The notes under the pieces are model-generated. The model was not told the origin of the DNA. It was given only the letters and a program-made list of their open reading frames with translations, and searched no databases. Positions 24,949 through 33,887 of a DNA stretch of 64,000 bases are shown here, piece after piece (the first letter of the stretch is position 1; every line of letters starts with the position of its first letter). Source of the DNA: Patulibacter sp. SYSU D01012 (GTDB taxonomy: Bacteria; Actinomycetota; Thermoleophilia; Solirubrobacterales; Solirubrobacteraceae); contig NZ_JAFMTB010000001.1 of assembly GCF_017916475.1 (NCBI RefSeq), forward strand, positions 992,001 through 1,056,000, read 5' to 3'. Both the position numbers and the translations under genes were made by a program.

Positions 24949-26144
24949 GCCGCCGCACCACCCTGCTCGTCCTGCTGGGCATCGTCGTCGTCACGCTCAA
25001 CCTGCGCCCCGCGATCGTCGCGGTCTCGCCGCTGCTCGACGAGCTGCGCGACGACACGGGCCTGTCGAGCGCGGGCGCCAGCCTGCTGACGACGCTGCCG
25101 GTGCTGTGCTTCGGGGCGCTGGCGCCGCTCGCCCCGCGGCTGAGCCGCCGCTTCGGCAGCGAGGCCGTGATCGCCGGCGCGATGGCGGTGCTCGCGGCCG
25201 GCATCCTCGTACGGCTGGTGCCGGGGGTGGCGCCGCTGCTCGCGGGCACCGTGGTCGTCGGCGGCGCGATCGCGGTGACGAACGTCCTGGTGCCCACGGT
25301 GGTCAAGCGCGACCTGGCGCACATCGCCGGCACGGCGATGGGCGTCTACTCGATGACGCTGACGGCCGGGGCGGCGCTGGCGGCCGGCATCACCGTGCCG
25401 GTGGAGGACGCGGTCGGCACGGACTGGCGCGGGGCGCTCGCCCTGTGGGCGTGCCTGCCGGTGGCCGCGCTGCTCGCCTGGGCGCCCGTGCTGCGGCTGG
25501 CCCGCCGGGGCCCCGCTCGCGCCGTGCACGTCGGGGTCGGCGGCCTCTGGCGCGACCGGACGGCCTGGGCGGTGGCGCTCTACATGGGCCTCGGCTCGCT
25601 GCAGTTCTACACCGCGACGGCGTGGGTGCCGACGCTGCTGGGCGACGACGGCGTGGACGACGCGCGCGCCGGCCTGCTGCTCTCGTACATGAACGTGATC
25701 GGCGCGGCGGCCGCGCTCGTGGTGCCGATCCTGGCGGGGCGGATGCGCCGCCAGTCGTCGCTCGTGGTCGGCCTGGCGGTCCTGTGGGCGGTCACGTGGG
25801 CCGGCATCCTGGCCGACGCCGGCGGGGGCGCGTGGCTGTGGATGACGACGATGGGCGCCGCGCAGGGCGGCGGCATCGCGCTGGCGCTGACCCTCACGGT
25901 GCTGCGGGCGCCCGACACGCCGCACGCGGTCGAGCTGTCCGGGATGGCGCAGACCGTCGGCTACCTCGTCTGCGCCGTCGGCCCGCTGGCGGTCGGGGCG
26001 CTGCACGACGCGACCGGCGGCTGGACGGTCCCGGTGGTCGTGCTGCTCGGCTTCCTGGCGCCGTGGACGGCGGCCGGCGTCGTCGCCGGCCGACCCCGGC
26101 TCGTGCGCGGCAGCGCGGCGGAACCGGCCCGCGACGCGGGCTAG
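24945..26144 (+). CDS. MFS transporter, CynX/NimT type (399 aa)
   Basis: Twelve hydrophobic segments. The N-terminus (TTLLVLLGIVVVTLNLRPAI then VSPLLDELRDDTGLS) is characteristic of the CynX/NimT cyanate or nitroimidazole exporter branch of the major facilitator superfamily. GTG start overlaps the regulator stop by 4 nt, so translation is coupled. Probably exports a small anion or drug sensed by the FadR-type regulator. The stop codon overlaps that of the convergent gene at 26141 (CTAG). Confidence 0.88.
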   Translation: MSRRTTLLVLLGIVVVTLNLRPAIVAVSPLLDELRDDTGLSSAGASLLTTLPVLCFGALAPLAPRLSRRFGSEAVIAGAMAVLAAGILVRLVPGVAPLLAGTVVVGGAIAVTNVLVPTVVKRDLAHIAGTAMGVYSMTLTAGAALAAGITVPVEDAVGTDWRGALALWACLPVAALLAWAPVLRLARRGPARAVHVGVGGLWRDRTAWAVALYMGLGSLQFYTATAWVPTLLGDDGVDDARAGLLLSYMNVIGAAAALVVPILAGRMRRQSSLVVGLAVLWAVTWAGILADAGGGAWLWMTTMGAAQGGGIALALTLTVLRAPDTPHAVELSGMAQTVGYLVCAVGPLAVGALHDATGGWTVPVVVLLGFLAPWTAAGVVAGRPRLVRGSAAEPARDAG

Positions 26145-26695
26145 GCGTCCAGCGGGAAGCGGGCGATGGCGATCCAGTAGCCCGCGGCCGTCGGCAGCAC
26201 GGTCGCGTCGCCGCCGGCCGCGTCGATCCGCCGGCGCAGCGGCGCCAGGTCCGCGTCGTCCAGGTCGGGGGCCTCCACCCGCAGCCGGCCCCCGTTCTGC
26301 ACCGACACGACGAGCGCGTCGTCCTCGACGCGCACGCGGATGCTCAGCGTCTGGCCCGGTCGCCCGTCTCGCCGGATGGCCTCGACGGTCTCGTCGAGGA
26401 CGCAGAACACCGTCGCGCTCAGGGCGGCCGGGACGGCGGCGTCCCCCGTGTGGTCCTCGAGCCAGGCGGTGTGGCCGAGCCCGCGCAGGCGCGCGACCAG
26501 CAGGGGCAGGTCCGCGATCGTCCGGGGGCCGGCCTCGGCGCGGGCGCGGGGCAGGGGTGGCGGCGCGGTCGCGGCGGCGGGCGCCTCGGTCCGCGCCCGG
26601 GCCCTGCGGGGACGCAGCCGGCCCAGGCGATGCCCGCCGGGCCGGAGTCCGAGGGACGCCGAGGGCCGCGCGTGGGCGTGCGAATCGAGGGTCAC
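26141..26695 (-). CDS. Degenerate histidine-kinase-like ATPase domain protein (184 aa)
   Basis: After about 60 residues of Arg/Pro/Ala-rich sequence the protein resembles the GHKL ATP-binding domain: FCVLDETVEAIRRDGRPGQT (N-box position), SIRVRVEDDALVVSVQNGG (G1 position), ATVLPTAAGYWIAIARFPLD (end strand). The conserved Asn of the N-box and the DxGxG of G1 are not intact, and there is no phospho-acceptor histidine domain. It may be a remnant of a LuxR-type kinase or a non-catalytic ligand-binding version. GTG start at 26695. Confidence 0.5.
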   Translation of the reverse strand: MTLDSHAHARPSASLGLRPGGHRLGRLRPRRARARTEAPAAATAPPPLPRARAEAGPRTIADLPLLVARLRGLGHTAWLEDHTGDAAVPAALSATVFCVLDETVEAIRRDGRPGQTLSIRVRVEDDALVVSVQNGGRLRVEAPDLDDADLAPLRRRIDAAGGDATVLPTAAGYWIAIARFPLDA

Positions 26696-26716
26696 GATGA
26701 AACGATGCGAAACGCA

Positions 26717-26782
26717 GCGGCTCCCAGACGCCCAACCGGACGACCGTTCGACCGGGTGGACGTCCGGTCGATCGGGAGCCGC
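26717..26782. repeat. Nested inverted repeats
   Basis: Outer arms GCGGCTCCC (26717-26725) / GGGAGCCGC (26774-26782) and inner arms ACCGGACG (26735-26742) / CGTCCGGT (26761-26768) are both exact. They could form one stem with an asymmetric internal bulge. They lie between merR and the ATPase gene, both minus strand. A smaller hairpin (ACGCCC/GGGCGT near 26800-26820) lies closer to merR. Confidence 0.6.
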
Positions 26783-26837
26783 CGTACACCGGGCTGACGC
26801 CCGTACGCCCGTCCGTGGGCGTCGTACGCGGCGGGGG

Positions 26838-27242
26838 TCAGCGGCGCGGCGCGGCGGCCTCGGCGCGGAGCTCCGCCGCGAGCGTCGCGCTCTGGGCGAT
26901 GCGGTCGAGCAGTTTGGCGCGCCGCCGCTCGACCTCGTCGGCGAACGCGCGCAGGCGCTCCGCCGCCGCGGTCCGGTCTCCGGCCTCCGCGTCGGGGGCG
27001 CCGTGCGCGTCGCGGGCGGCCAGCAGCTCGCGCGTCTCGTCCAGGCTGAAGCCCAACGGCTTCGTCGCCTTGATCAGGCGCAGGCGGTCGATCTGCTCGT
27101 CCGCGTACAGCCGGAAGCCGCCGTCCGTGCGGGTGGCGGGCACGACCAGGCCCTGCTCCTCGTAGTAGCGCACGGTCCGCAGCGAGAGGCCGACGCGCTC
27201 GGCCACCTCGCCGATCCGGTGCAGCTGGCCGTCGGCGCTCAC
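26838..27242 (-). CDS. MerR-family transcriptional regulator (134 aa)
   Basis: The N-terminal HTH is IGEVAERVGLSLRTVRYYEE followed by the wing GLVVPATRTDGGFRLYADEQ, then a long dimerisation helix (residues 85-125). No clustered cysteines for metal binding, so the ligand is unknown. GTG start at 27242 is preceded 6 nt upstream by TAGACT, consistent with leaderless vegetative expression. It is divergent from the SulP gene 166 bp away and may regulate it. Confidence 0.9.
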   Translation of the reverse strand: MSADGQLHRIGEVAERVGLSLRTVRYYEEQGLVVPATRTDGGFRLYADEQIDRLRLIKATKPLGFSLDETRELLAARDAHGAPDAEAGDRTAAAERLRAFADEVERRRAKLLDRIAQSATLAAELRAEAAAPRR

Positions 27243-27408
27243 GGGGCCAGTCTAGGACGGCGCGCCGGCGGGCCGCCGTGCGGGCGGGGCCGCAACCCTT
27301 CCGTTACGTTACTGTTGGTTTGGTCGGCGCCCCGGGTGTCGGCCCCGCCGCCGCGCCGCCGGCCCCCGCCGCGCGCGCCGACCTCCTCCGTTCCTCCCCG
27401 AGGCTTCC
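27243..27408. promoter_or_regulatory. merR-sulP divergent control region
   Basis: A conspicuous AT-richer patch (27297-27328) containing the direct repeat GTTACGTTAC stands out in the GC-rich intergenic DNA. It is a plausible MerR operator or promoter overlap. No TATA-like pair with the 19-bp MerR spacing could be fixed with confidence. Confidence 0.4.
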
Positions 27409-28905
27409 ATGTCGACCACGATCACCCCCGCGCGTCCACGCCTGCGCGTGCCGCGCCTGCCCGACCGCCGCACCCTCCGCGTCGAGCTCCTCGCCGGCCT
27501 CGTCGTCGCGCTGGCGCTCATCCCCGAGGCGATCTCGTTCTCCGTCATCGCCGGCGTCGACCCCGAGTACGGGCTCTACGCGTCGTTCACGATGGCCGTG
27601 ACGATCGCGATCGTCGGCGGTCGGCCGGCCATGATCTCGGCGGCGACCGGCGCGATGGCGCTCGTCGTCGTCGACCTGGTGCGCGACCACGGCGTCGAGT
27701 ACCTGCTGATGGCCGGGATCCTGGCGGGCGCGATCCAGATCGCCCTCGGCGCCGTCGGCGTCGCCGGGCTCATGCGCTTCGTCCCGCAGTCCGTGATGAC
27801 CGGGTTCGTCAACGCGCTGGCCATCCTGATCTTCCTCAGCCAGCTCGACCACCTGACGGGCGGCGGCGCGGCCGGCTGGGCCATCGCGGTCGTCGGCCTG
27901 GCGACCATCCTGCTGCTCCCGCGGCTGACCACGGCCGTGCCGCCGCCGCTCGTCGCGATCCTGCTGCTGACGGGCGTCGTCGTCGCCTTCGGCGTGGACG
28001 TGCCGACCGTCGGCGACGAGGGCGAGCTGCCGGACGCACTGCCGTTCGTGGCGCTGCCGGACGTCCCGTTCTCGCTCGACACGCTCACCACCGTGCTGCC
28101 GTACTCCGCCACGCTCGCGGTCGTCGGCCTGCTCGAGTCGCTCATGACCGCGCGGCTGGTCGACGACATCACCGACACGCCGTCGGACAAGGGCCGCGAG
28201 GCGCGGGGCCAGGGGGTCGCCAACGTCGTCACGGGCCTCTTCGGCGGCATGCCCGGCTGCGCGATGATCGGTCAGACGATGATCAACGTCCGGGCGAGCG
28301 GCGCCCGCACGCGCCTGTCGACGTTCACGGCCGGCGTGGTGCTGCTGGTGCTCGTCGTCGGCCTGGGCGACGTCGTCGCGGTGATCCCGATGACCGCGCT
28401 CGTCGCCGTGATGGTCTTCGTCTCGTACGCGACGTTCGACTGGCACAGCATCGCCCCGGCCACGCTGCGCCTGATGCCGCGGGGCGAGACGCTGGTGATG
28501 GCCCTGACCGTGGCCGCCACCGTGGCGACGAGCAACCTGGCGATCGGCGTGGCCGTCGGCGTCGTCGTCTCGATGGCGCTGTTCGCGCGGCGCGTGGCGC
28601 ACGTCGTCGGTGTCGAGCGGACGGTCGCGCCCGACGGCGCGTCGGTGCGCTACGCCGTCCGGGGCGCCCTGTTCTTCGCCTCCAACGAGGACCTGACGGA
28701 CGCCTTCCACCACCCCGACGACCCGGAGCGCGTCGTCGTCGACCTGACGGACGCGCACGTCTGGGACGCGTCGGCCGTCGCCGCCCTCGACGCCGTCGTC
28801 CACCGCTACGCCGAGCGCGGCCGCGCCGTCGAGATCGTCGGCCTGGACCCGCGCAGTCGCGAGCTGCACGGCCGGCTGACCGGCGTGGCGGCCGGAGCGC
28901 GCTGA
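27409..28905 (+). CDS. SulP-family anion transporter with STAS domain (498 aa)
   Basis: About eleven or twelve membrane segments starting with LLAGLVVALALIPEAISFSV (the SulP signature region with a conserved PEAI) and GLYASFTMAVTIAIVGGRPA. A C-terminal STAS domain occupies about 417-498 (RVVVDLTDAHVWDASAVAAL), with the usual conserved Ser in the DASAV loop. It transports sulfate, bicarbonate or dicarboxylates; the anion cannot be inferred. No carbonic anhydrase or cysteine genes adjoin it. Confidence 0.92.
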   Translation: MSTTITPARPRLRVPRLPDRRTLRVELLAGLVVALALIPEAISFSVIAGVDPEYGLYASFTMAVTIAIVGGRPAMISAATGAMALVVVDLVRDHGVEYLLMAGILAGAIQIALGAVGVAGLMRFVPQSVMTGFVNALAILIFLSQLDHLTGGGAAGWAIAVVGLATILLLPRLTTAVPPPLVAILLLTGVVVAFGVDVPTVGDEGELPDALPFVALPDVPFSLDTLTTVLPYSATLAVVGLLESLMTARLVDDITDTPSDKGREARGQGVANVVTGLFGGMPGCAMIGQTMINVRASGARTRLSTFTAGVVLLVLVVGLGDVVAVIPMTALVAVMVFVSYATFDWHSIAPATLRLMPRGETLVMALTVAATVATSNLAIGVAVGVVVSMALFARRVAHVVGVERTVAPDGASVRYAVRGALFFASNEDLTDAFHHPDDPERVVVDLTDAHVWDASAVAALDAVVHRYAERGRAVEIVGLDPRSRELHGRLTGVAAGAR

Positions 28906-28912
28906 CGCGGCG

Positions 28913-30148
28913 TCAGGCGGCCGGCGGCGGGGCCAGCGGCCGCGCCGCCAGCTCGCGCGCCGCGGGGGAGCGCCCGACGACGCGCTCCCCGCCGAAGTCC
29001 GTCAGCACCACGCGCACGGGCAGAGCGCCGCGCACGTAGTCGGCCATCGTCCGCTCCGCGCGGGCGCAGACCAGGTCGGCGGCGGGGGTCAGCACGCCGG
29101 CGGCCTCCCACAGCTCGAAGGCGTGGCGGGCGGTCCGCACCGTCCCGACCTCGCCGGCCAGCGCCTCGTCGCCGCCGGCCTCGCGGGTGATCGTCGCCAG
29201 CAGCGCCGGGTCGATCCGCGAGCGCGCGGAGTGCGTCATCAGCTCGCCGCCGGCGACCTTGGCCAGCTTGCCGGCCATGCCGACGAGCAGCACCTCGTCC
29301 AGGCCGAGCGTGCGGGCGCGCTTGAGGCTGTAGCCGATGAAGTCGCCGACCTCGATGAAGCAGACGGGGTCCAGCGCGGGCAGCAGCCGTCGCGCGAACC
29401 GCTCGCTGCGGCCGCCGGTGGTCAGCACGACGGTGCCCATGCCCTGCGCGTGCATCACGTCGATGGCCTGGCCGACGGAGGCGCGCCAGGCGGCGCTCGA
29501 GAACGGGCGGACGATGCCGCTCGTGCCGAGGATCGAGATGCCGCCGACGATCCCCAGACGCGGGTTGGACGTCTTCTGCGCCATCGCGTCGCCGCCGGGC
29601 ACGCTGATCTCGACCTCGACGGCCTCGCGCTCCAGGTCGAGCACGTCGCCGACCGCGGCCGCGATCTGCTTGCGGGGCCCGGCGTTGACGGCGGGGCCGC
29701 CGACCTCGAGCCCCAGCCCGGGGCGGGTGACCGTGCCGACCCCGGCGCCGGCGCGGAAGACGACGCCGGGCTCGCGGCCCGCGGCGGCCGCGTCGCGGTG
29801 GCGGGTCAGCGTGACGGTGACGTGCGCGCCGTGCGTCACGTCCGGGTCGTCGCCGGCGTCCTTCACGACGACGGCACGGGCCACGTCGTCGCCCAGCCGC
29901 TCCGCGGCGTGCACCGGCAGCGCGGCGCGGCCGTCGCCGCGGACGAGCGCCACGTCCACCCGCTCGGGGGCGCGTCCGTCGACGAGCAGCAGCGCGCACG
30001 CCTTCGCCGCGACGGACGAGCAGGTGCCCGTGGTCCAGCCCTTGCGCAGGCCGTCGGCGGACCGGCGCGCGCTCAGCCGCGGGCCCGCCGGGGCGGACTC
30101 CAGGGGCGCGTCGGGCGGCGCGGGGCCGTCGGGGCGGGGCGCGGACAT
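28913..30148 (-). CDS. cbiD: Cobalt-precorrin-5B C1-methyltransferase
   Basis: CbiD methylates C1 of the cobalamin ring in the anaerobic-type pathway. Landmarks: LRKGWTTGTCSSVAAKACAL (the RxGxTTGTCAAAA signature), SVPGGDAMAQKTSNPRLGIV, GGISILGTSGIVRPFS, and FIEVGDFIGYSLKRA. Length 411 aa is normal. ATG at 30148 is chosen because upstream codons add low-complexity sequence; the ribosome site is weak. It belongs with the cobalamin genes at 32982-36774, from which it is separated by a GGDEF gene and an esterase. Confidence 0.92.
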   Translation of the reverse strand: MSAPRPDGPAPPDAPLESAPAGPRLSARRSADGLRKGWTTGTCSSVAAKACALLLVDGRAPERVDVALVRGDGRAALPVHAAERLGDDVARAVVVKDAGDDPDVTHGAHVTVTLTRHRDAAAAGREPGVVFRAGAGVGTVTRPGLGLEVGGPAVNAGPRKQIAAAVGDVLDLEREAVEVEISVPGGDAMAQKTSNPRLGIVGGISILGTSGIVRPFSSAAWRASVGQAIDVMHAQGMGTVVLTTGGRSERFARRLLPALDPVCFIEVGDFIGYSLKRARTLGLDEVLLVGMAGKLAKVAGGELMTHSARSRIDPALLATITREAGGDEALAGEVGTVRTARHAFELWEAAGVLTPAADLVCARAERTMADYVRGALPVRVVLTDFGGERVVGRSPAARELAARPLAPPPAA

Positions 30149-30313
30149 CGCTCGCCCAGACGGTACTCCGTCGCCGGCGGGCGCCCGCCGCCGGCGTGCG
30201 CCGCCGCACACGCTGGACGGACCGCCGAGGCCACCGCGCCGGCGGTCCGCCGTTCGTCGATCCGGCAGCGGGTCTCCGGCGCTCCGGCCGACGATCCGGG
30301 ACGTGAGGTCCGT

Positions 30314-31381
30314 ATGAGCACGCAGGGACGGGAGATGGGGGAGGCCGCGCGGCTGGCGGCCGTCCACCGCTACGGCGTGCTCGACACCCCGGCCGACGGG
30401 GCGTTCGACCGGATCACCCGCATGGCGGCCCGGATCTTCGGGGTGCCCGTCGCCGTCGTCTCGATCGTCGACGAGGACCGGATCTGGTTCAAGTCGGTGC
30501 ACGGCCTGCACCTGCACGAGGCGCGCCGCGACCCGGGGCTGTGCGCCTCGGCCATCCTGCAGGACGAGCCGTACGTCGTCGAGGACACGCGCAACGACCC
30601 CCGCACCGTCGGCAACCCGTACGTGGGCCCGGACGGGTTCGGCTTCTACGCCGGCGCACCGCTGCGCGCGGCGTCGGGCGAGCGGGTCGGGACGCTGGCG
30701 ATCATGGACTGCGAGCCGCGCCGCCTGGATCGCCACGAGACCGAGACGCTCGAGGACCTGGCGGCGCTCGTCGTGCGCGAGCTCGAGCTGCGCGTCTCGA
30801 GCCGGCGGGTCGTCGCGGCCGTCCACGAGCAGCTGACCGCGCTGGAGGAGCTGGCGGTCACCGATCCGCTCACGAAGCTCGCCAACCGGCGCGCGTTCGA
30901 GCAGCGGCTGCAGGAGGAGCTCGACGCCGCCCGCGGCACCTCGACGGCCGTGAGCGTCGTCATCGCCGACCTGGACCGCTTCAAGGGCTTCAACGACCGC
31001 TACGGCCACGCGGTCGGCGACCGGGCGCTGCAGGTCGCCGCCGAGGCGCTGCGCAGCGAGGCCGCCGACTGCGATCTCGTCGCCCGCTTCGGGGGCGAGG
31101 AGTTCGTCGTCGTGCTCGAGGGCTGCGACGCCGAGGCGGCGCGGGCGTGGGCCACGCGCGCGATGGACCGCCTGCGGGCCGCACGCGTGGAGGGCGCCGA
31201 CCACGGGGTGACGGCGTCGTTCGGCGTGGCGAGCTGCGTCGCGTGCGAGGGGCCGAGCGAGCTGCTCGCTCGCGCCGACGCCGCCCTGTACCGCGCCAAG
31301 CGCGGCGGCCGCGACCGCGTCGAGGTCGCGCCCGACGAGGGCGCCCCGCCCGCCGCGGTCGCGCCGGGCCTGGCGGCCTGA
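30314..31381 (+). CDS. GAF-GGDEF diguanylate cyclase (355 aa)
   Basis: A GAF sensor domain (residues about 20-165, with VDEDRIWFKSVHGL and GFYAGAPLRAA) is linked by a helix to a GGDEF domain. The active site is intact: FGGEEF at 259-264, the metal Asp in IADLDRFKGFND, and RYGHAVGD. It should make c-di-GMP from two GTP. The inhibitory I-site RxxD normally eight residues before GGEEF is absent (ADCD), suggesting no product inhibition. No transmembrane segment, so a cytoplasmic sensor. No EAL domain is in the window. Confidence 0.92.
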   Translation: MSTQGREMGEAARLAAVHRYGVLDTPADGAFDRITRMAARIFGVPVAVVSIVDEDRIWFKSVHGLHLHEARRDPGLCASAILQDEPYVVEDTRNDPRTVGNPYVGPDGFGFYAGAPLRAASGERVGTLAIMDCEPRRLDRHETETLEDLAALVVRELELRVSSRRVVAAVHEQLTALEELAVTDPLTKLANRRAFEQRLQEELDAARGTSTAVSVVIADLDRFKGFNDRYGHAVGDRALQVAAEALRSEAADCDLVARFGGEEFVVVLEGCDAEAARAWATRAMDRLRAARVEGADHGVTASFGVASCVACEGPSELLARADAALYRAKRGGRDRVEVAPDEGAPPAAVAPGLAA

Positions 31382-31388
31382 GCGGCCC

Positions 31389-32882
31389 TCAGCGCAGCCC
31401 GTCCCACGCGGCGCGGCGCGCCCCGCGGGGATCGTCCTCGACGACGCCCGCCCCGGCGTCGCCGCCGAACACGCGCACCGCGCGCGCGTCGGGGACGTAC
31501 GCCGGCCAGCCCGGATCCCCGTCGCGCACGAACGCCACCCAGGCGGCGTGCATCTCGTCCGCGAGCGGCTGCGGGGCGTCCGGGCCGATCATGCCCCAGC
31601 CGCTCTCGTCGGCCAGGCGGTCGAACGCGAAGGCGATCTCGACGGCGTGCGCCGCGCCGAGCTGGCCGTCCAGCACGGGCGAGCGCCAGCGGAACTCGTA
31701 GACCCAGGCGCCGGCGCCGGCGGCCGCCGGCGCCTCGGCCGCGCGCAGGGCGGGGACGCGGAAGAACCAGTCGGTGATGAGCTGCTCGAGGCCCTGCCCG
31801 GGCGTCGGCTCGTCGGCGTAGCGCGCCGCCAGCTCCGGCCCGGCGCCGTAGACCGCGGCCGCGGGCGCCAGGGCCTCGGCGGTGACGTGCGGCAGGATGC
31901 CGAGCGGGACCATCCAGAAGCGGTACTCCTCCTCGTTCGTGCCGATGAGCAGCCGCGCGCCGGCGCCGGCCGCGTCCTGCAGGGCCGCGATCGGGCGACG
32001 CGGCACGAGCGCGTCGTCCAGGACCGGCTCGAACGGCATGCCGTCCAGGCCGAGGGCGCCCCACGACGCCCGGTCGGTCGACGAGACCTCGTTCGACAGG
32101 TCGAGCTGCGCCTGGACGAAGCGGTCGACGTCGACCGTCGCGAAGCCGGCGGCGGTCGGCTCGACGTCGAGCCGGCGGCCGAGCTCGGCCGCGACCCGGC
32201 CGGCGCTCTCCCGCGACTGGACGTGGTGGCCGGCCCCGGACTGGGCGATCACGCCGCGGAACAGCCCGCGCGCCCGCTCGGCGGCGAGCAGGGTGACGGC
32301 GCTCATCGCGCCCGCCGACTCGCCGGCGATCGTCACGCGGTCCGGGTCGCCGCCGAACGCGGCGATCTCGCCCTGCACCCACTCCAGCGCGGCGACCTGG
32401 TCGAGCAGCCCGCGGTTGTCGGGCGCGTCCGGCAGCAGGCCGAACCCGTCCATGCCCAGGCGGTAGTTGATCGTCACGCAGACGACGCCGTCGCGGGCGA
32501 ACGCGCGGCCGTCGTACGTGCCGACCGCGCCGGTGCCGGAGCGGAACGCGCCGCCGTGGATCCACACGAGGACCGGCAGCGCCGCGTCGCCGTCCGGCCG
32601 CGGCGTCCAGACGTTGAGGTTGAGCACGTCGTCGCCGGGGACGATCGGATCCGACAGCATCGCGTCGAACGGCGGCGCGTAGCGCGGCTTGGTCGGGGTG
32701 GGGCCGTACGCCGTGGCGTCGCGGACGCCGTCCCAGGCGGCGACCGGGGCGGGGGCGGCGAACCGCAGCGGGCCGACGGGCGGCGCCGCGTACGGGATCC
32801 CGCGGAAGATCGCGACGTCGTCGTCGACGACGCCGCGCACCGCGCCGCGGGAGGTGGTCACGACGGGCAGGCCCTCGGTCAT
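31389..32882 (-). CDS. Carboxylesterase type B (497 aa)
   Basis: An alpha/beta hydrolase with nucleophile elbow GESAG, oxyanion hole HGGAF, and the family signature EDVLNLNVW-like DVLNLNVWTP. The N-terminus GIPYAAPPVGPLRF is typical of para-nitrobenzyl/type-B esterases. Hydrolyses carboxylic esters in the cytoplasm; no signal peptide. The TAGCGT element about 8 nt before the ATG suggests leaderless transcription. Convergent with the GGDEF gene (7-nt gap). Confidence 0.92.
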   Translation of the reverse strand: MTEGLPVVTTSRGAVRGVVDDDVAIFRGIPYAAPPVGPLRFAAPAPVAAWDGVRDATAYGPTPTKPRYAPPFDAMLSDPIVPGDDVLNLNVWTPRPDGDAALPVLVWIHGGAFRSGTGAVGTYDGRAFARDGVVCVTINYRLGMDGFGLLPDAPDNRGLLDQVAALEWVQGEIAAFGGDPDRVTIAGESAGAMSAVTLLAAERARGLFRGVIAQSGAGHHVQSRESAGRVAAELGRRLDVEPTAAGFATVDVDRFVQAQLDLSNEVSSTDRASWGALGLDGMPFEPVLDDALVPRRPIAALQDAAGAGARLLIGTNEEEYRFWMVPLGILPHVTAEALAPAAAVYGAGPELAARYADEPTPGQGLEQLITDWFFRVPALRAAEAPAAAGAGAWVYEFRWRSPVLDGQLGAAHAVEIAFAFDRLADESGWGMIGPDAPQPLADEMHAAWVAFVRDGDPGWPAYVPDARAVRVFGGDAGAGVVEDDPRGARRAAWDGLR

Positions 32883-32981
32883 CGCGGGGCACGCTACCGG
32901 GGCGCCGGCACCGGGACGGCGCGGGCCGCGGCGGCGCGGAGCCGCGCGACGCGGACGCCCGCGCGCCGCGGGGGCGCCGGC

Positions 32982-33887
32982 CTACGCGCCGGAGGCGCCG
33001 GGCGGCTCGTCGGCCGGCGTTGCGTCGGCCGGCGCCTGCTTGTACCGCTGCGGCGACCCGAGCCGGCGGTAGCGGTGCCCGTAGGTGGGGCGGTAGACGT
33101 GCGAGCGCCGCTCCTCCTCGTCCGCCGCCAGGCCCGGGCCCAGGACGATGAGCGCCTGCGTCGTGATCCGGTGCTCCTTCAGCGTCGCCGCGAGCTCGTC
33201 CAGGCGGCAGCGCAGCAGCAGCTCGTCGGGCCACGAGACGCGGAAGCCGATCGCCACCGGCGTCTCCGGCGCGTAGCCGCCGCTCAGCAGATCGGCCTGC
33301 AGCTCGCGCGGGCGGCGGACGGACAGGTAGAGCGCCATCGTCGTGCCGTGGCCGGCCAGGCCGACGAGGTCCTCGTTCTCGGGCATCGGCACCCGCACCG
33401 CGCGGCGGGTGAGGATGAGCGACTGCGCCACCTCGGGCACGGTCAGCTCCTGCCCGAGCGCGGCGGCCAGCGCCGACAGCGAGCCGACGCCGGGGACGAT
33501 CTCGTACGGCAGCCCCATCCGCCGGCAGGCGTTGATCTGCTCGTGGAGCGTCGCGTAGATCGACGGGTCGCCGGACTGCAGGCGGCAGACGGTCAGCCCC
33601 TCGCGGCGGGCACGCGCGAAGAGCTGGATGACGTCCTCGAGCGTGTGGTCGTCGCTCGTGAAGACCTCGGCGTCCGCGCGCGCGTGCTCCATCACCTCGG
33701 GCGGGACGAGGCTGCGCGGCCAGACGACGACGTCGGCGGCGGCCAGCGCCTGCGCGCCGCGCAGGGTGATGAGGTCGGCGGCGCCCGGGCCGGCGCCGAC
33801 GAAGACCACGCGGCCCGTCGGGGCGGCGGCGGGCGTGCCGTCGGACGCCGGCGCGTCGTCGGGGGTCGGGGCGGGGGCGTCGGTCAT
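32982..33887 (-). CDS. cobM: Precorrin-4 C11-methyltransferase
   Basis: SAM-dependent tetrapyrrole methylase (CobM/CbiF). Motifs: VVFVGAGPGAADLITLRGAQ, RLQSGDPSIYATLHEQ, EIVPGVGSLSALAAALGQEL and a late TQALIVLGPGL. About 25 Pro/Ala/Asp residues precede the catalytic domain and about 25 follow. ATG overlaps the stop of the CobB-like gene upstream (ATGA), which in turn overlaps the chelatase gene, making a three-gene operon chelatase / CobB-like / cobM. Confidence 0.93.
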   Translation of the reverse strand: MTDAPAPTPDDAPASDGTPAAAPTGRVVFVGAGPGAADLITLRGAQALAAADVVVWPRSLVPPEVMEHARADAEVFTSDDHTLEDVIQLFARARREGLTVCRLQSGDPSIYATLHEQINACRRMGLPYEIVPGVGSLSALAAALGQELTVPEVAQSLILTRRAVRVPMPENEDLVGLAGHGTTMALYLSVRRPRELQADLLSGGYAPETPVAIGFRVSWPDELLLRCRLDELAATLKEHRITTQALIVLGPGLAADEEERRSHVYRPTYGHRYRRLGSPQRYKQAPADATPADEPPGASGA

